From an uncultured Acetatifactor sp. (GTDB taxonomy: Bacteria > Bacillota > Clostridia > Lachnospirales > Lachnospiraceae), in NCBI GenBank assembly GCA_910585665.1, contig CAJUFI010000004.1, positions 1 through 64,000 of the forward strand: a DNA stretch of 64,000 nt. Reading direction: 5' to 3'. The notes below the pieces were generated by a model that saw only the letters and a list, made by a program, of their open reading frames with translations, had not been told where the DNA came from and ran no database searches. Below are positions 1 through 9,979 of the stretch, one piece after another. The first letter of the stretch is position 1; each line of letters opens with the position of its first letter. The translations under genes were made by a program, and so were the position numbers.

Positions 1-55
1 AAATACAACGAAAACAGCTATAAACTCGCATCAGTTATTTGTAGACAATTCCTTA
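1..55 (-). repeat. Palindromic interspersed repeat, copy A (cut by window edge)
   Basis: Read on the minus strand this begins TAAGGAATTGTCTACAAATA and continues into the same internal sequence (TGATGCGAGTTTATAG) as the full copy at 19039-19143. Only about half of the roughly 105-bp element is inside the window. It lies just beyond the 3' end of comEC. Full copies have near-perfect terminal inverted repeats of about 29 bp and carry no gene, so they resemble a non-autonomous MITE or a REP/BIME-type element. Confidence 0.85.
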
Positions 56-108
56 GGAACTGTGGGAAAACAACCGATACGGCTTCTTCAGGAAAAAGTG
101 CAGTGCGC

Positions 109-2541
109 TTAGCGGATATATGCCTCTACCTGTATCCCTCCGCCCCGGAAAGTGACTTTGACCGCCCCAGACTGCGCTGTCTGGACGATGAATGTCCCGG
201 ACTCCTCCAGACGTTCCAGCAATTCCGCATGGGGATGTCCGTACCGATTGTTCCGGCCGCTGGAAATCACTGTGAGAGACGGCGCCAGCTGCTCCAGAAG
301 CTCACTGGGTGTGGAATTCCTGGATCCGTGATGGGCCGCTTTCAGCACGGTGATATTTTTGATATCTCTGGACAGAATCTCCCTCTGCAGAGCTGCCTCC
401 CCTTCATTCTGCACATCTCCCGTCAGCAGCATCGTCCACTCTCCCACCGATGCTCCGCCCCGCAGAAAGGAACCTGTCCCTTCCGAAAACTCCACCAAAA
501 AGCACTCCGAATAGCCGTTCACATCCTGTGTCCCCACGTCTTCGCCCGGGTGAAGACAGGTAAAGGCCGCGCTCCCGCACTTCCAGCCGTCCCCTGCCTG
601 TAGGAACCCCACCGGAACAGGAGTCTCCTGTGAGGCTTCCGCCGCAGCGAGCAGCAGTTCTCCCAGCTGTTCCTGTCTTGCGCCCTCCGGAATCGCAGGC
701 AGCAGAAGCTGCCCCACCGTAATTCGGTTCTCGCCGCCTGTCTCCAGCAGCTCCACCGCTCCGTTCACATGGTCGGCATCCGGATGGGATAAAAATATGG
801 CATCCACTTTCCCTATCCCATAATATTTCAAGCATGGAATCAGCAGATACTTTCCGATATTTCTGCGGCTGCTGCTGCCGCAGTCGAATAGATAATTCTC
901 CCCGGAGGCAGTGCGCACCAGGATACAGTCCCCCTGCCCCACATCCAGGAACAGGACGCTGTTTTCCGCCGCCGGACGGATAGCGAACAGAAGCACGGCA
1001 GACAGGATGATGCATACGCTTACGCCCTCCCTTCTGAACCTTCGCCGATACCTTTCTGCGGAATCCGCTTCCGGAATGCCCCGGGCCAGCGGCGGCAAGG
1101 CAGCCTTCCCGCCTCCTCCTTTGGCTGCGCCCGCCAGACCAGACTCCGCTTTCCCAGATGCCTCTTTTTTCATATAGTTCCGGAGAACAACGGCTCCCCC
1201 CAGCAACAGATAGTAGACTACGATCTGCCATAGTTCCGGACAGCCCGGATTCCAGGTATGAAAGGGCAGTCTGTCAAAACAGCCGCACAGGAATTCATAG
1301 GATTTCAAGATGCAATAGTCGACAATCCCCAGCAGCCCAAGCCCCGGCACCAGCATTGCCAGCAGCCCTGCAATCATCATGGGCTTCATGAAAGGAAGGA
1401 CGAAAAGATTCAGAAACACAGAATAAATCGGAATCTCGTAATAGAACCACAGCTGGACAGGAAGCGTGGCCAGTGTGATGGAGAGACTGGCAAAGACTGA
1501 CGAAAGCAGCAGCTCCCGAAGCTTCCTCAATGCCTTTCGAATCCTCCCCTCATCCCGCGCCATGCTCCTATGCAATTCCGGCGTCAATGCCGGGCATACC
1601 AACCCAATCCCCAGGACGGAAGTGAACGAAAGCAGAAAGCCGCTGTTCTGCAGATAGCAGGGATTCCCTGCCACCATCACCGCCGCCATCACGCCCAGCG
1701 CCGTCAGCATATCATATGTCCTGCCCGCCATCTCTCCCAGCATCTTGATCAGGTACATCCCAATGGCACGGCAGGCGGACACGCTGAATCCAGTCATGCA
1801 GCCATACAGGAACAAAAGGATGCTTCCCCCCACAGCGGCAGGGCAGACAGGAAGACCCAGCCTGCGAAGCAGGCGATAGACGCTCATGCCGATGATCGTA
1901 ATATGCAGCGAGGATATGGAAAGAATGTGCAGAATGCCGTTTCGCTTGTAGAGATCCTTCAGTTCACTGTCCAGGTCCTTCTTGTCACCCAAAAGCAGGG
2001 CGCTCATCACCGCCGCCTCTTTCTCCGGGAAAATGCGGTAGAGCCTTGCCTTCAGGCGGCATTTGAGCTGATACAGCGCCTCCCGCACCGGCCAGCATTC
2101 CTCCCCCTTGGCCAGAACGCTTGCCTTGCGCAGCTTTCCGCCGATTCCAAGCGTCCTATAGTAGACAGCTGAATCGAATTCACCGGGATTGGTGGCATGG
2201 GAATAGGGCGCGAACGTTCCCCGGACGGCCACCCTGGTACCCAGAGGGACTTCCTGTCCATCGGCTAATTCACAGATCAGATTTTCCTGACATAGGATTT
2301 CCCGCCGCGAATCTGCGGCAGACTGCCCTGAGGCATCAGATTCCAAGACAATGACAGATTTTAGATAAAGGGATGTCCCATCCTTTTGATACACCTGCCC
2401 TGTGACCAGCAGTTCAGCTGCCTCCGGCAGCTGAGCCGCGCTGGTACGGCCCGGCGGCACACCGTCCGCCCATCCGGCCCCCAACCGGATGGCCGCAACG
2501 ATCACCAGGAACAGGGCAGCCAGAGCCAAAGGCCGCCTCAT
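109..2541 (-). CDS. comEC: ComEC/Rec2 family DNA-uptake channel protein
   Basis: Product is 810 residues, the usual size of a full ComEC. Order: N-terminal membrane segment, OB-like DUF4131 region (about 40-160), the multi-helix Competence domain with the conserved AVMSALLLGDK and ILHILSISSLH stretches (about 180-470), then a metallo-beta-lactamase-like domain from about 525 with LDVGQGDCIL, FLSHPDADHVNG and AAHHGSRNST. In this family the protein forms the membrane channel for single-stranded DNA, and the lactamase-like domain is thought to degrade the other strand. The ATG at 2541 has AAAGGAGGA 5 bases upstream. It is the last gene of the long minus-strand run that starts with a ComEA-like lipoprotein, and 13 bp separate it from the ABC permease. 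Whether the cell is transformable cannot be told from the sequence. Confidence 0.95.
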   Translation of the reverse strand: MRRPLALAALFLVIVAAIRLGAGWADGVPPGRTSAAQLPEAAELLVTGQVYQKDGTSLYLKSVIVLESDASGQSAADSRREILCQENLICELADGQEVPLGTRVAVRGTFAPYSHATNPGEFDSAVYYRTLGIGGKLRKASVLAKGEECWPVREALYQLKCRLKARLYRIFPEKEAAVMSALLLGDKKDLDSELKDLYKRNGILHILSISSLHITIIGMSVYRLLRRLGLPVCPAAVGGSILLFLYGCMTGFSVSACRAIGMYLIKMLGEMAGRTYDMLTALGVMAAVMVAGNPCYLQNSGFLLSFTSVLGIGLVCPALTPELHRSMARDEGRIRKALRKLRELLLSSVFASLSITLATLPVQLWFYYEIPIYSVFLNLFVLPFMKPMMIAGLLAMLVPGLGLLGIVDYCILKSYEFLCGCFDRLPFHTWNPGCPELWQIVVYYLLLGGAVVLRNYMKKEASGKAESGLAGAAKGGGGKAALPPLARGIPEADSAERYRRRFRREGVSVCIILSAVLLFAIRPAAENSVLFLDVGQGDCILVRTASGENYLFDCGSSSRRNIGKYLLIPCLKYYGIGKVDAIFLSHPDADHVNGAVELLETGGENRITVGQLLLPAIPEGARQEQLGELLLAAAEASQETPVPVGFLQAGDGWKCGSAAFTCLHPGEDVGTQDVNGYSECFLVEFSEGTGSFLRGGASVGEWTMLLTGDVQNEGEAALQREILSRDIKNITVLKAAHHGSRNSTPSELLEQLAPSLTVISSGRNNRYGHPHAELLERLEESGTFIVQTAQSGAVKVTFRGGGIQVEAYIR

Positions 2542-2554
2542 ATGCTCCTCCTTT

Positions 2555-3343
2555 CTAATGCAGCTTCCTCGCTGTCCTCTTCACGGTGAAGAACATCAGT
2601 ATCCCGGCCAGCGCCCCCATCAGCAGATAGGACTGCAGCATCGGCCCGAAATTGTAGCTCTCTCCGCTCCATACCATGCAGAAGTCCCGGTTGATATAGG
2701 TGACAGGCAGAAAATCCGCCAGAGCCTGGACGCCGTCAGGCATATTGTCATAAGTGATCCCCATCATGCCCCCCAGAATCATAAACACAAAATACAGCAG
2801 CATCGTCACGCAGTAAGTCAGCGCGAACTTCCGCAGCAGGGACGAAATCGCGTGGGCAAAGCAGAACAGGATCACGCTGAATCCCAGGATGCAGACCACA
2901 TACAGCAGAACTCCCACTGGCTTGGGAGCCCTCAGATCCGCCAGCCCATACCCTGCCGCAAAATAGACCAGGAACGCAAATACCATGAAGATGACTTCCG
3001 AAAGGATGCGGTTGCACAGGGAGACGCTCTCCCGGATACCGAAAAGCTCCATTCTCTGTGGTATCCCCTTCTCCAGCTCCTGGGCATTGGATATCCCATA
3101 GCCCATGAATATCGTAGCCATGGGAATCAATGCGCCGATTCCCAGAAAGACGGATGTCTCTGCCTGGGAGACCATTGCTTCGTCCACCATTTGGCCGATT
3201 ACGGCCCGGGTGACCACTATCATCATCAACACCGGCATGCCCACGCCGAAGATATGCACATAGGGGTTCCCTATCGTCTTGCGGAACTCAAAACCCAGCA
3301 TCTGCATCGACAGCCATTTGCCTCTTTTTTGTTCTTTTTGCAT
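2555..3343 (-). CDS. ABC-2 type transporter permease
   Basis: 262 residues with six predicted membrane segments, arranged as in ABC-2 export permeases: one after a short cytoplasmic N-terminus (MPVLMMIVVTRAVIG), four in the middle and one at the C-terminus (SYLLMGALAGILMFF). The start has GGAGG a few bases upstream. Only one base separates it from the stop of the ATP-binding gene, so the two are surely cotranscribed and probably coupled. Substrate is unknown; the adjacent two-component system suggests drug or peptide export under sensor control. Confidence 0.85.
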   Translation of the reverse strand: MQKEQKRGKWLSMQMLGFEFRKTIGNPYVHIFGVGMPVLMMIVVTRAVIGQMVDEAMVSQAETSVFLGIGALIPMATIFMGYGISNAQELEKGIPQRMELFGIRESVSLCNRILSEVIFMVFAFLVYFAAGYGLADLRAPKPVGVLLYVVCILGFSVILFCFAHAISSLLRKFALTYCVTMLLYFVFMILGGMMGITYDNMPDGVQALADFLPVTYINRDFCMVWSGESYNFGPMLQSYLLMGALAGILMFFTVKRTARKLH

Positions 3344-3344
3344 C

Positions 3345-4211
3345 TCAAGCCTCCTTGCTCCTGTTCTTGGCGTTGGTATAAAGTATCTCGATATCGTTGT
3401 TGCTCCGTTTATAGTTCACATCATTCTCCAGAAGCAGTCCGGTGATCTCCTGCTCTGTCTTTTCGCTTTCACAGGATACCGCGATCAGATGGGCGGGCGC
3501 GTCCAGCTTCCTGAAACGGGACAGCAGCCTCTCGTTTCCCTCGGAATGGTTCACCACGATCACCGCTCTGCCGCAGTACTTTCGGAACAGCTCCTCTTTG
3601 TTCCCGTAGTCGATGACCAGCCCCTTGTCCAGAATCAGAAGCTTATCCACCAATTGGTCCAGCTCCTCATAATAATGGGAGACCATCAGGAAACTTTCCC
3701 GCTTCCCCCTGTACCATTCCACCAGCTTCTCCACCAGCTTCTGCCTGGTCTCGAAATCCAGTCCAGAGGTGACTTCATCGTAAAAGGTCAGCGCCGCGTC
3801 CTGCATCATGACCATGATGATCGTGAACCTCTGCTTCTGTCCCCCGGAAAGCCTGGAATATTTCTTCCGCAGGCAGTCTTCGAACTCAAAAAAGGCAATC
3901 AGCTCCTGCAGCTTCCTGTCCCGGGCAATCTTCGTCCCCAGAACCGCCTCCATGATATACCGCACCGGCATGGCATCCGTGTATTCGTTGAACTGCATAT
4001 GGACGGCCATCTCCTCCGGCTTCAGCCCTGTCCGTATCACGCCCTGATAGGGCAGCAGCCCCAGGACGCTTTTGATCAGAGTGCTCTTCCCTGCCCCGTT
4101 GGAGCCAATGACGCCCACGCGGTCCCCCTCCTCGATGACGATAGGTTCTCTGATGTCGAGAGCTGTATCCGTTCCATAGCGCACCACCAGATTCTGAATG
4201 GATAGCAACAT
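3345..4211 (-). CDS. ABC transporter ATP-binding protein
   Basis: 288 residues from the chosen ATG at 4211, which is preceded by AGGAGGAGA; an upstream in-frame extension to 4274 has no better ribosome site. Walker A is GSNGAGKST, the signature is LSGGQKQR, and Walker B ends in TFYDEVTSGLD, followed by the H-loop region VSHYYEELD. A C-terminal extension of about 70 residues follows the ATPase domain. Together with the downstream permease it forms a two-gene exporter, positioned directly after a histidine kinase and response regulator, a common arrangement for stress-induced drug or peptide exporters. Substrate not inferable. Confidence 0.93.
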   Translation of the reverse strand: MLLSIQNLVVRYGTDTALDIREPIVIEEGDRVGVIGSNGAGKSTLIKSVLGLLPYQGVIRTGLKPEEMAVHMQFNEYTDAMPVRYIMEAVLGTKIARDRKLQELIAFFEFEDCLRKKYSRLSGGQKQRFTIIMVMMQDAALTFYDEVTSGLDFETRQKLVEKLVEWYRGKRESFLMVSHYYEELDQLVDKLLILDKGLVIDYGNKEELFRKYCGRAVIVVNHSEGNERLLSRFRKLDAPAHLIAVSCESEKTEQEITGLLLENDVNYKRSNNDIEILYTNAKNRSKEA

Positions 4212-4298
4212 GCATGTCTCCTCCTCTTTGTCCCTGATATCGTTTCCCGGCGCTTCCTCCGGGAACCCAGACAAGCCTTCGCTTCTCTGCCACTGAGA

Positions 4299-5954
4299 CT
4301 ATCCTATCAGATTGAGATGAATTTCCGATGAAGAACAAGTGAATTTTTCCGGAAACGATATCCAAGTGCGCACACAGGCCTCTCCATTCTTCACCTGCAG
4401 ATCTGCACCCAGCTTTTTAGCATAATAGGAGGCGATATACAGCCCCAGCCCGTGGCTGCGGCCCCCGGACGGATCCGCCCCGTGGCTGCCGCTGACAAAA
4501 GGGTCGAAAATATGGGGCGCTATGTCCTCCGGAATCCGCACGCCAAAGTTCTCTATCAGAATCCTTCTCTGGGGCCCGCGGTGCAGGCGAATCCGGATAC
4601 GGCCCCCCACAGGCGTATACTTTACCGCATTGGACAAGAGATTGTCCAGGATCTGCGCCAGCAGCCTCTCGTCCGTGTCGACATAGAGCGCCTCCCCCTC
4701 CTCATAGTCCAGCACAAGATGCCGGTCTGCCAGCCCCACCTGATAGGATTGCAGCCTCTCCGCCAGCACCTTCCCTGCGTCTGTCCTCCGAAAGCTTATT
4801 TCCTCCGCGCAATGGTTCAGATACAGGATGTCCTCCACCATCCTCCGCATGGAGAGAAGCTGCTCCTTCACTTTGGGCAGATAGATTCTGGTCTCCTTAT
4901 ATTTGCCGATTTCATTCATCATGCCCTCCACCAGCAGAAGGGCCGCCGCAATGGGGGTCTTCAGCTGATGGGAGGACGCGCGCAGAAAGATTTCCTGCCG
5001 TTCGTTCTCCTCCGCCAGCCCCCTGTTCTTCTCTTCCAGCTTCCGGTAGCTCTCCCTGATCTGCCGGTACAGATCGTCCAGGGCATCCGCAAGCTCCTGC
5101 ACTTCATCCTTTGGACGGGCCCCTTCCTCCAGAAACCTCTCCACGGAAAAATCTTCCGTATATTTCATTTCCTCCGCGTGCCGCGCCAGTTCCGCGATAG
5201 GGTTGACAATACCTTGGGAATACATCCTGGAGCCCAGCAGCACCAGAAACACGATCACGGCTCCCAGCATGGGAAGGCTCCGCAGCACCACAGGCCGAAT
5301 CTCGTCCACCTCAGGAGCCACCACCGGCAGGAAGGACAGAACCAGGCGCTCCTGGGTCTGCTCTATGGCAATATAATTCGCGTAACGGTTCCCGGGTTCT
5401 TCTATGCTTGCCTCGATGATGAACACACCGTCAGAATAAGAATGGACTTTTACAGATTGGTTGAAGAATTCCTCTTCCATATTCTTCAGATACCGCCACC
5501 TGAGGCTCACCGGCAGGGATTCGTCTCCCTGCACGGTATCCTGAAGAATCTCTCCCAGCGCTTCCAGCTCCTCCTCCAGATCCAGCGCCTCCGGCGCCGT
5601 TCCTTTGCTCCCCGCCGAGAACAGCTTCCTCCGGCATCTGTCCAGGATTTCGTTCAGGCGCTCGTCCCGTAATCTGACTTCCGCAGAGAACGACTTTCCC
5701 GTAATCAAGAGCCAGTCCCCCTGGGCAGGGATTTCCACAGAAATGCAGGCTGTGGAGTTCCTCACCCGCACGCCCTCATAGGTACCCTGTTCCATATAGG
5801 CTTTGTGCTGGGCCCGGATAGATTTCAGATACTGGCCCATCATATAATCCACATAAAGAGACGGCAGCATGCATATGAAATATCCCACCAGGAACAGCAG
5901 AAGGATACCGGCCAGCGCCATGCTGTACAGCAGGTTTTTCCGTCCAAGACGCAT
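4299..5954 (-). CDS. Sensor histidine kinase (OmpR-type partner)
   Basis: 551 residues. An N-terminal membrane segment (MALAGILLLFLVGYFICML) is followed by an extracytoplasmic sensor of about 190 residues, a second membrane segment near 235-255 (LPMLGAVIVFLVLLGS), a HAMP-like linker and a coiled coil, then a HisKA dimerisation domain with the phospho-acceptor in SSHQLKTP, and a HATPase domain with NLLSNAVKYTP and HGLGLYIA. The ATG has TAGGAGAA upstream. The cognate response regulator ends 9 bp upstream, and the ABC exporter follows. The sensor domain is not recognised, so the signal is unknown. Confidence 0.92.
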   Translation of the reverse strand: MRLGRKNLLYSMALAGILLLFLVGYFICMLPSLYVDYMMGQYLKSIRAQHKAYMEQGTYEGVRVRNSTACISVEIPAQGDWLLITGKSFSAEVRLRDERLNEILDRCRRKLFSAGSKGTAPEALDLEEELEALGEILQDTVQGDESLPVSLRWRYLKNMEEEFFNQSVKVHSYSDGVFIIEASIEEPGNRYANYIAIEQTQERLVLSFLPVVAPEVDEIRPVVLRSLPMLGAVIVFLVLLGSRMYSQGIVNPIAELARHAEEMKYTEDFSVERFLEEGARPKDEVQELADALDDLYRQIRESYRKLEEKNRGLAEENERQEIFLRASSHQLKTPIAAALLLVEGMMNEIGKYKETRIYLPKVKEQLLSMRRMVEDILYLNHCAEEISFRRTDAGKVLAERLQSYQVGLADRHLVLDYEEGEALYVDTDERLLAQILDNLLSNAVKYTPVGGRIRIRLHRGPQRRILIENFGVRIPEDIAPHIFDPFVSGSHGADPSGGRSHGLGLYIASYYAKKLGADLQVKNGEACVRTWISFPEKFTCSSSEIHLNLIG

Positions 5955-5963
5955 ATCGTTCTC

Positions 5964-6647
5964 CTATTCCTTCCACGCCTCATCGAACTGATACCCCACC
6001 CCGATCACGGTCTTGATGCAGGGGACGGGAAGCTTCTTGCGCAGGTTCTTCACATGGGCGTCGATGATTCTGTCGTTTCCGATATAGTCTTCATTGAAGA
6101 TGCTTAAGATGAGCTGTTCCCTGGTGAACACCCGTTTCGGCTCTCTGTACAGCGTCTGCAGAAGCAGGTATTCGCTCAGCGTCAGCGGCAGCTTCTCCCC
6201 GCGGTAATACGCGCAGTAAGCCTCCTGGCTCAGCACAAGGCCTTCCCCGTTCTCCCTGTGTTCTTCTGTCCTGGCAGTGCGCCGCAGAATGGTCTCCATC
6301 CGCTTCAGCAGAATGATGGGGGACACCGGCTTGATTACATAGTCGTCTGCATACAGATTAAAGGCCTTCACCTGGGTCTGCTCGTCCTCCAGGGCAGTCA
6401 GCATGATGACCGCCGTCTTCTGATGGCGGGCCTGTATCTGCTTCAGCACCTCAAAACCGTCCGGCCCGGGCACACAGATATCCAGCACAGCCAAGTCGAA
6501 CTCCTGCTCCTGCAGCCTCTCCAGGGCAATGTCGCCCCGCTCCGCGCCGATGACCTGATAGCCCGACATCAGCATGTACTCCGTGAGGACTTCCCGGATG
6601 GTCGGCTCATCCTCCAGAAACAAGATTTTGTATGCCTCCTCTTTCAT
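5964..6647 (-). CDS. OmpR/PhoB family response regulator
   Basis: 227 residues from the ATG at 6647, chosen because GGAGGAAGAGGG lies just upstream and the receiver domain begins at once (KILFLEDEPTIREVL). The phospho-acceptor aspartate is in DLAVLDICVPGPDG and the switch lysine in DDYVIKPVSP. The C-terminal winged helix contains LTLSEYLLLQTL and NDRIIDAHVKNLRKKL. It pairs with the histidine kinase next to it and probably controls the ABC exporter behind it. Confidence 0.93.
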   Translation of the reverse strand: MKEEAYKILFLEDEPTIREVLTEYMLMSGYQVIGAERGDIALERLQEQEFDLAVLDICVPGPDGFEVLKQIQARHQKTAVIMLTALEDEQTQVKAFNLYADDYVIKPVSPIILLKRMETILRRTARTEEHRENGEGLVLSQEAYCAYYRGEKLPLTLSEYLLLQTLYREPKRVFTREQLILSIFNEDYIGNDRIIDAHVKNLRKKLPVPCIKTVIGVGYQFDEAWKE

Positions 6648-6745
6648 TTCCCTCTTCCTCCCGATATCCCTGTCCGGCCGCTCCCTGCGCCGGAAACACT
6701 TCTGATAACTCCATTTCAGCATATGAAGATGAGCAGCCGCCAGCG

Positions 6746-7660
6746 TCAATTCTCCAGCGTGGTCACGATATCCAGATTCCGTTCAAAAGTAGACGATGAA
6801 AAAGAAGAAGGAACTTCCCCGTTGATGAGAATCTGTACTTTATTGATATTGCTCAGCTCTACCAGTGAATTGACGATGGAATAGATTGACACATCCGTGG
6901 ACACATTGTTTACCACCGTCAGGAAATTCTCGTCCAGGTTCACGTAACAGATGCCGTCCTTGGTCATGACATTGATGATTTTCGTGTTGGGATTGATGGA
7001 CGGGAACAGCCCCTCTATCTGGCCGCTGGGCCCGGCGATCAGCTCCTCCACCACGAAACGCTCCATGAGCACATTGGTGGAGTAATGCTTCTCCCGGACG
7101 GCCTCGATCAGGTCCGCGCCGCTCTCGCCAGCGAAATACAGCCTTACCCTGGCCAGTTCATAAGTGTTGATTTCGTTTCCGTCATTGTCGATGAATTGAT
7201 CCGCGCTCATCCAACTGACCGTGTTGCCGTTCTTGTCATAGAGCTGATTCCCCTCCACCGTGATCATCACAAGCTTCACATCCGGCAGCTGGGTCAGGGT
7301 GCGCACCACCGCCGCGCGCACAAGGACTTCCGTCATCGCAGGCAGTTCCTTGTATGCCGCGTCTACATCAATCAGCAGATTGCCCTCTTCCAGCTTCATG
7401 TCAAGCACCTGGAACCCCATGCCGAAAGGCGCTTTGTACTCCAGCTTCTCAGGATTGGCGGACAGACAGTCCACCAGCTCCTGCAGCTGGTCCTTTGTGT
7501 CATAGGTCTGCATCTCATGGGCATGCATCTCCACCTTCGTCTCGGAATTGCTCACATAATAGACCTGATAGACATTCTCGCCGTCCAGGCTCTCCTGTCT
7601 GCAGGCCGTCATCACCAACAGACAGAAAAACGCCAGCATGGATCCATAGATTCTCTTCAT
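6746..7660 (-). CDS. GerMN domain lipoprotein
   Basis: 304 residues from the ATG at 7660 (GGCGGTAGG upstream). The N-terminus is a lipoprotein signal ending in a lipobox, CLLVMTAC. Two tandem GerMN-type repeats follow (about 50-155 and 185-300), recognisable by the alternating beta/alpha pattern with LLIDVDAAYKEL and CYVNLDENFL. GerMN domains occur in the spore germination protein GerM and in lipoproteins next to two-component systems in Clostridia. It follows the histidine kinase by 71 bp, so it may tune that sensor at the outer face of the membrane; this role is inferred. Confidence 0.85.
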   Translation of the reverse strand: MKRIYGSMLAFFCLLVMTACRQESLDGENVYQVYYVSNSETKVEMHAHEMQTYDTKDQLQELVDCLSANPEKLEYKAPFGMGFQVLDMKLEEGNLLIDVDAAYKELPAMTEVLVRAAVVRTLTQLPDVKLVMITVEGNQLYDKNGNTVSWMSADQFIDNDGNEINTYELARVRLYFAGESGADLIEAVREKHYSTNVLMERFVVEELIAGPSGQIEGLFPSINPNTKIINVMTKDGICYVNLDENFLTVVNNVSTDVSIYSIVNSLVELSNINKVQILINGEVPSSFSSSTFERNLDIVTTLEN

Positions 7661-7731
7661 CCTACCGCCTTCTTTATCCGCACATCGCCGACACCTGCCA
7701 TATCCTGTCCGGCCATGGCATTTCAACCTCT

Positions 7732-9234
7732 TTACAGTTTCTCGATCACCGGACCTCCATTGCCCGCCACGCAGATCAGCGGAATCTTCACGGAAAAACT
7801 GGTCCCCTCGCCCTCCACACTGGTCACGGTGATCACGCCTCTGTGCATCAGGACAGCGCTCTTGGTGATGGCAAGGCCCAGCCCCGTGCCGCCGATTTCC
7901 CTGGAATGGGACTTGTCCACCCGGTAAAACCTTTCATAGATATGCGCCAGGGAATCCTCCGGGATGCCCAGTCCGGAATCGCTGACCCGGAACGTGAAAT
8001 ATTGATGGTCCGCGTCCAGATCCACCTTCACCCAGCCGTGCTCTTTATTGTATTTGATGGCGTTCTCCACAAGGTTGGTCATGATCAGCGTCATTTTGAC
8101 CTCATCCACCTCGGCCACCACAGGACGCATGCTCTCAAACACCACTTCCACATCCTTTTTCCGCGCCATGGGACGGAGCCGCTTCAGGATCAGCTCCACC
8201 ATGTCGTTCACATTCAGAACGGAAATGTTCAGCTCCTGGGCCTTTTTGTCCATTTTCACCAGGGCAAGGAGATCAGTGATGATCTGGTTCTCTCTGTCGA
8301 TTTCCGAAACAATGTCTTCCAGGAACTCCCTGTAGAGCTCCGCAGGGGCGTCCCTCTGGTCCAGCAGGGAATCCGCCAGCACTTTGATGGCGGCCATGGG
8401 CGTCTTCAGCTCATGGGACACGTTCTCCACGAATTCCTGCCTGGAATTGTCCAGGGCCCTCATCCGCTTCAAAAGCTGGTTGAAGGCATCTACGATATGG
8501 GCCGTCTCCGCATAGTCCGGCACGGAGATGCTCTCGTCGCTGTAACCGGCCTTCACTTCATTGATGGCCTCCGTGACCCTGTTGAACGGTCTGGTCAGGG
8601 CCGCCGACAGCACGATTGCCATGGCCACGATGACAACGATCATCAGGCTTTCCAGAATCAGAGCCTTCCGGCCCAGCACCTCCAAAGTGGCAACAATCCA
8701 TTCGTTGGTGATGCTGGTCAGCATCACGGCGACAATCCTGTCGCCGTCTTCTCCCGTATCCGAAATCGGCGTGGTCATCTCTATATAACCATGCTCCTTG
8801 TCATATTTGGAGATGTTCTCCCCCTGAAAGCATCTGATCACTTCCTCAGAGATGATGGTCTTGCCCTCGCTGAGCCCGTAGGTGTCCTTCACCACTTTCA
8901 GGCTGGAATCGATGATCATGACGCGGCCTTCATAGAGATTTGATATCATTTCCAGCTCAGCGTCGATCACGTCCCTTGACACGCCGCTGGTGTATCCTTC
9001 CGGCTTTGTATTGAAATAATTGTTGCTGAGCAGATGGTTCCCTACAATCATCAGCTGATTCTGGACAGTGGAAATCCGCTGCTCTATGGAACGCTCCTCA
9101 TAGTTTCCCAGAATCCCATAGCGCATGATCACGCTGGGCACCAGTCCCGCCGCCAGCACGATGAGAAAGATGCGCGCCTGCAGGCTGCGCAGAGAAAGAA
9201 TCTTCTTCAGTTCCCCGAATAATCTTGTTATCAT
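7732..9234 (-). CDS. HAMP-containing sensor histidine kinase
   Basis: 500 residues. Membrane segment near 20-40 (ARIFLIVLAAGLVPSVIM), extracytoplasmic sensor to about 165 with a PDC/CACHE-like look (TPISDTGEDGDRIVAVML), second membrane segment near 185-200, HAMP, HisKA with VSHELKTPMAAIK, and HATPase with NLVENAIKYNK and GTGLGLAI. The overall layout matches WalK/ResE/PhoR-type kinases. GGAG precedes the ATG. It lies 15 bp downstream of its response regulator and is followed by the GerMN lipoprotein. Confidence 0.94.
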   Translation of the reverse strand: MITRLFGELKKILSLRSLQARIFLIVLAAGLVPSVIMRYGILGNYEERSIEQRISTVQNQLMIVGNHLLSNNYFNTKPEGYTSGVSRDVIDAELEMISNLYEGRVMIIDSSLKVVKDTYGLSEGKTIISEEVIRCFQGENISKYDKEHGYIEMTTPISDTGEDGDRIVAVMLTSITNEWIVATLEVLGRKALILESLMIVVIVAMAIVLSAALTRPFNRVTEAINEVKAGYSDESISVPDYAETAHIVDAFNQLLKRMRALDNSRQEFVENVSHELKTPMAAIKVLADSLLDQRDAPAELYREFLEDIVSEIDRENQIITDLLALVKMDKKAQELNISVLNVNDMVELILKRLRPMARKKDVEVVFESMRPVVAEVDEVKMTLIMTNLVENAIKYNKEHGWVKVDLDADHQYFTFRVSDSGLGIPEDSLAHIYERFYRVDKSHSREIGGTGLGLAITKSAVLMHRGVITVTSVEGEGTSFSVKIPLICVAGNGGPVIEKL

Positions 9235-9249
9235 GTCCCATACTCCGGC

Positions 9250-9948
9250 CTAATTCTGGAAGTAATAGCCTACACCCCATTTTGTATGCACATACTGAGG
9301 TTCGCTGGGGTTCTGCTCAATCTTCTCCCGAAGCCTCCTGATATGTACGTCCACCGTGCGCACATCCCCCGGATAATCCTGCCCCCACACCAGCTGCAGA
9401 AGGTTCTCCCGGCTGTACACCTTGTCCGGATTCGTCATCAGAAGCTCCAGCAGCTCAAACTCCTTGGCCGTCAGCCCGATTTCCTTTCCGGCGATGAAAG
9501 CGCGCCTTCCCTCGCAGTCCAGGCGCACGTCCCTGCGCTCCACGACTTTGGCCGAGGGCACTTCTCCCATGATGCGCTTTGGCTCGGTGCGGCGCATGAT
9601 GGCCTTGATCCGCGCCTTCACTTCCAGAATGTTGAAAGGCTTCGTGATATAGTCGTCCGCGCCGTACTCCAGCCCCAGTATCTTGTCCATGTCCTCGCCC
9701 TTGGCCGTGAGCATGACAATGGGCGCGTTGGAGAACTCCCGGATCTGCTGGCAGACCTCGAAGCCGGTGAGCTTTGGCAGCATCACGTCCAGCAGGATAA
9801 TGTCGTACTGGTTGTTCCGGGCGTACTCCAGGGCTTCCTCCCCGTCATAGGCGCAGTCCACCTGCATGTCATCCTGTTCCAGGCTGAACCGGATTCCTTT
9901 CACGATCAGTTTCTCGTCATCTACCACCAAAGCTCTTTTCCTTGCCAT
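9250..9948 (-). CDS. OmpR family response regulator (WalR/PhoB-like)
   Basis: 232 residues. The receiver domain starts at RALVVDDEKLIVKGI, with the phospho-acceptor in DIILLDVMLPKLTG and the lysine in DDYITKPFN. The winged-helix domain has LTAKEFELLELL and VDVHIRRLREKIE. The start is preceded by GGAGGG. It forms a two-component pair with the kinase downstream. The gene upstream is the ComEA-like lipoprotein, 31 bp away, so transcription probably reads through. Confidence 0.95.
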   Translation of the reverse strand: MARKRALVVDDEKLIVKGIRFSLEQDDMQVDCAYDGEEALEYARNNQYDIILLDVMLPKLTGFEVCQQIREFSNAPIVMLTAKGEDMDKILGLEYGADDYITKPFNILEVKARIKAIMRRTEPKRIMGEVPSAKVVERRDVRLDCEGRRAFIAGKEIGLTAKEFELLELLMTNPDKVYSRENLLQLVWGQDYPGDVRTVDVHIRRLREKIEQNPSEPQYVHTKWGVGYYFQN

Positions 9949-9979
9949 GCCACCCTCCGCGCGTCCAGCAGTCTTAAGT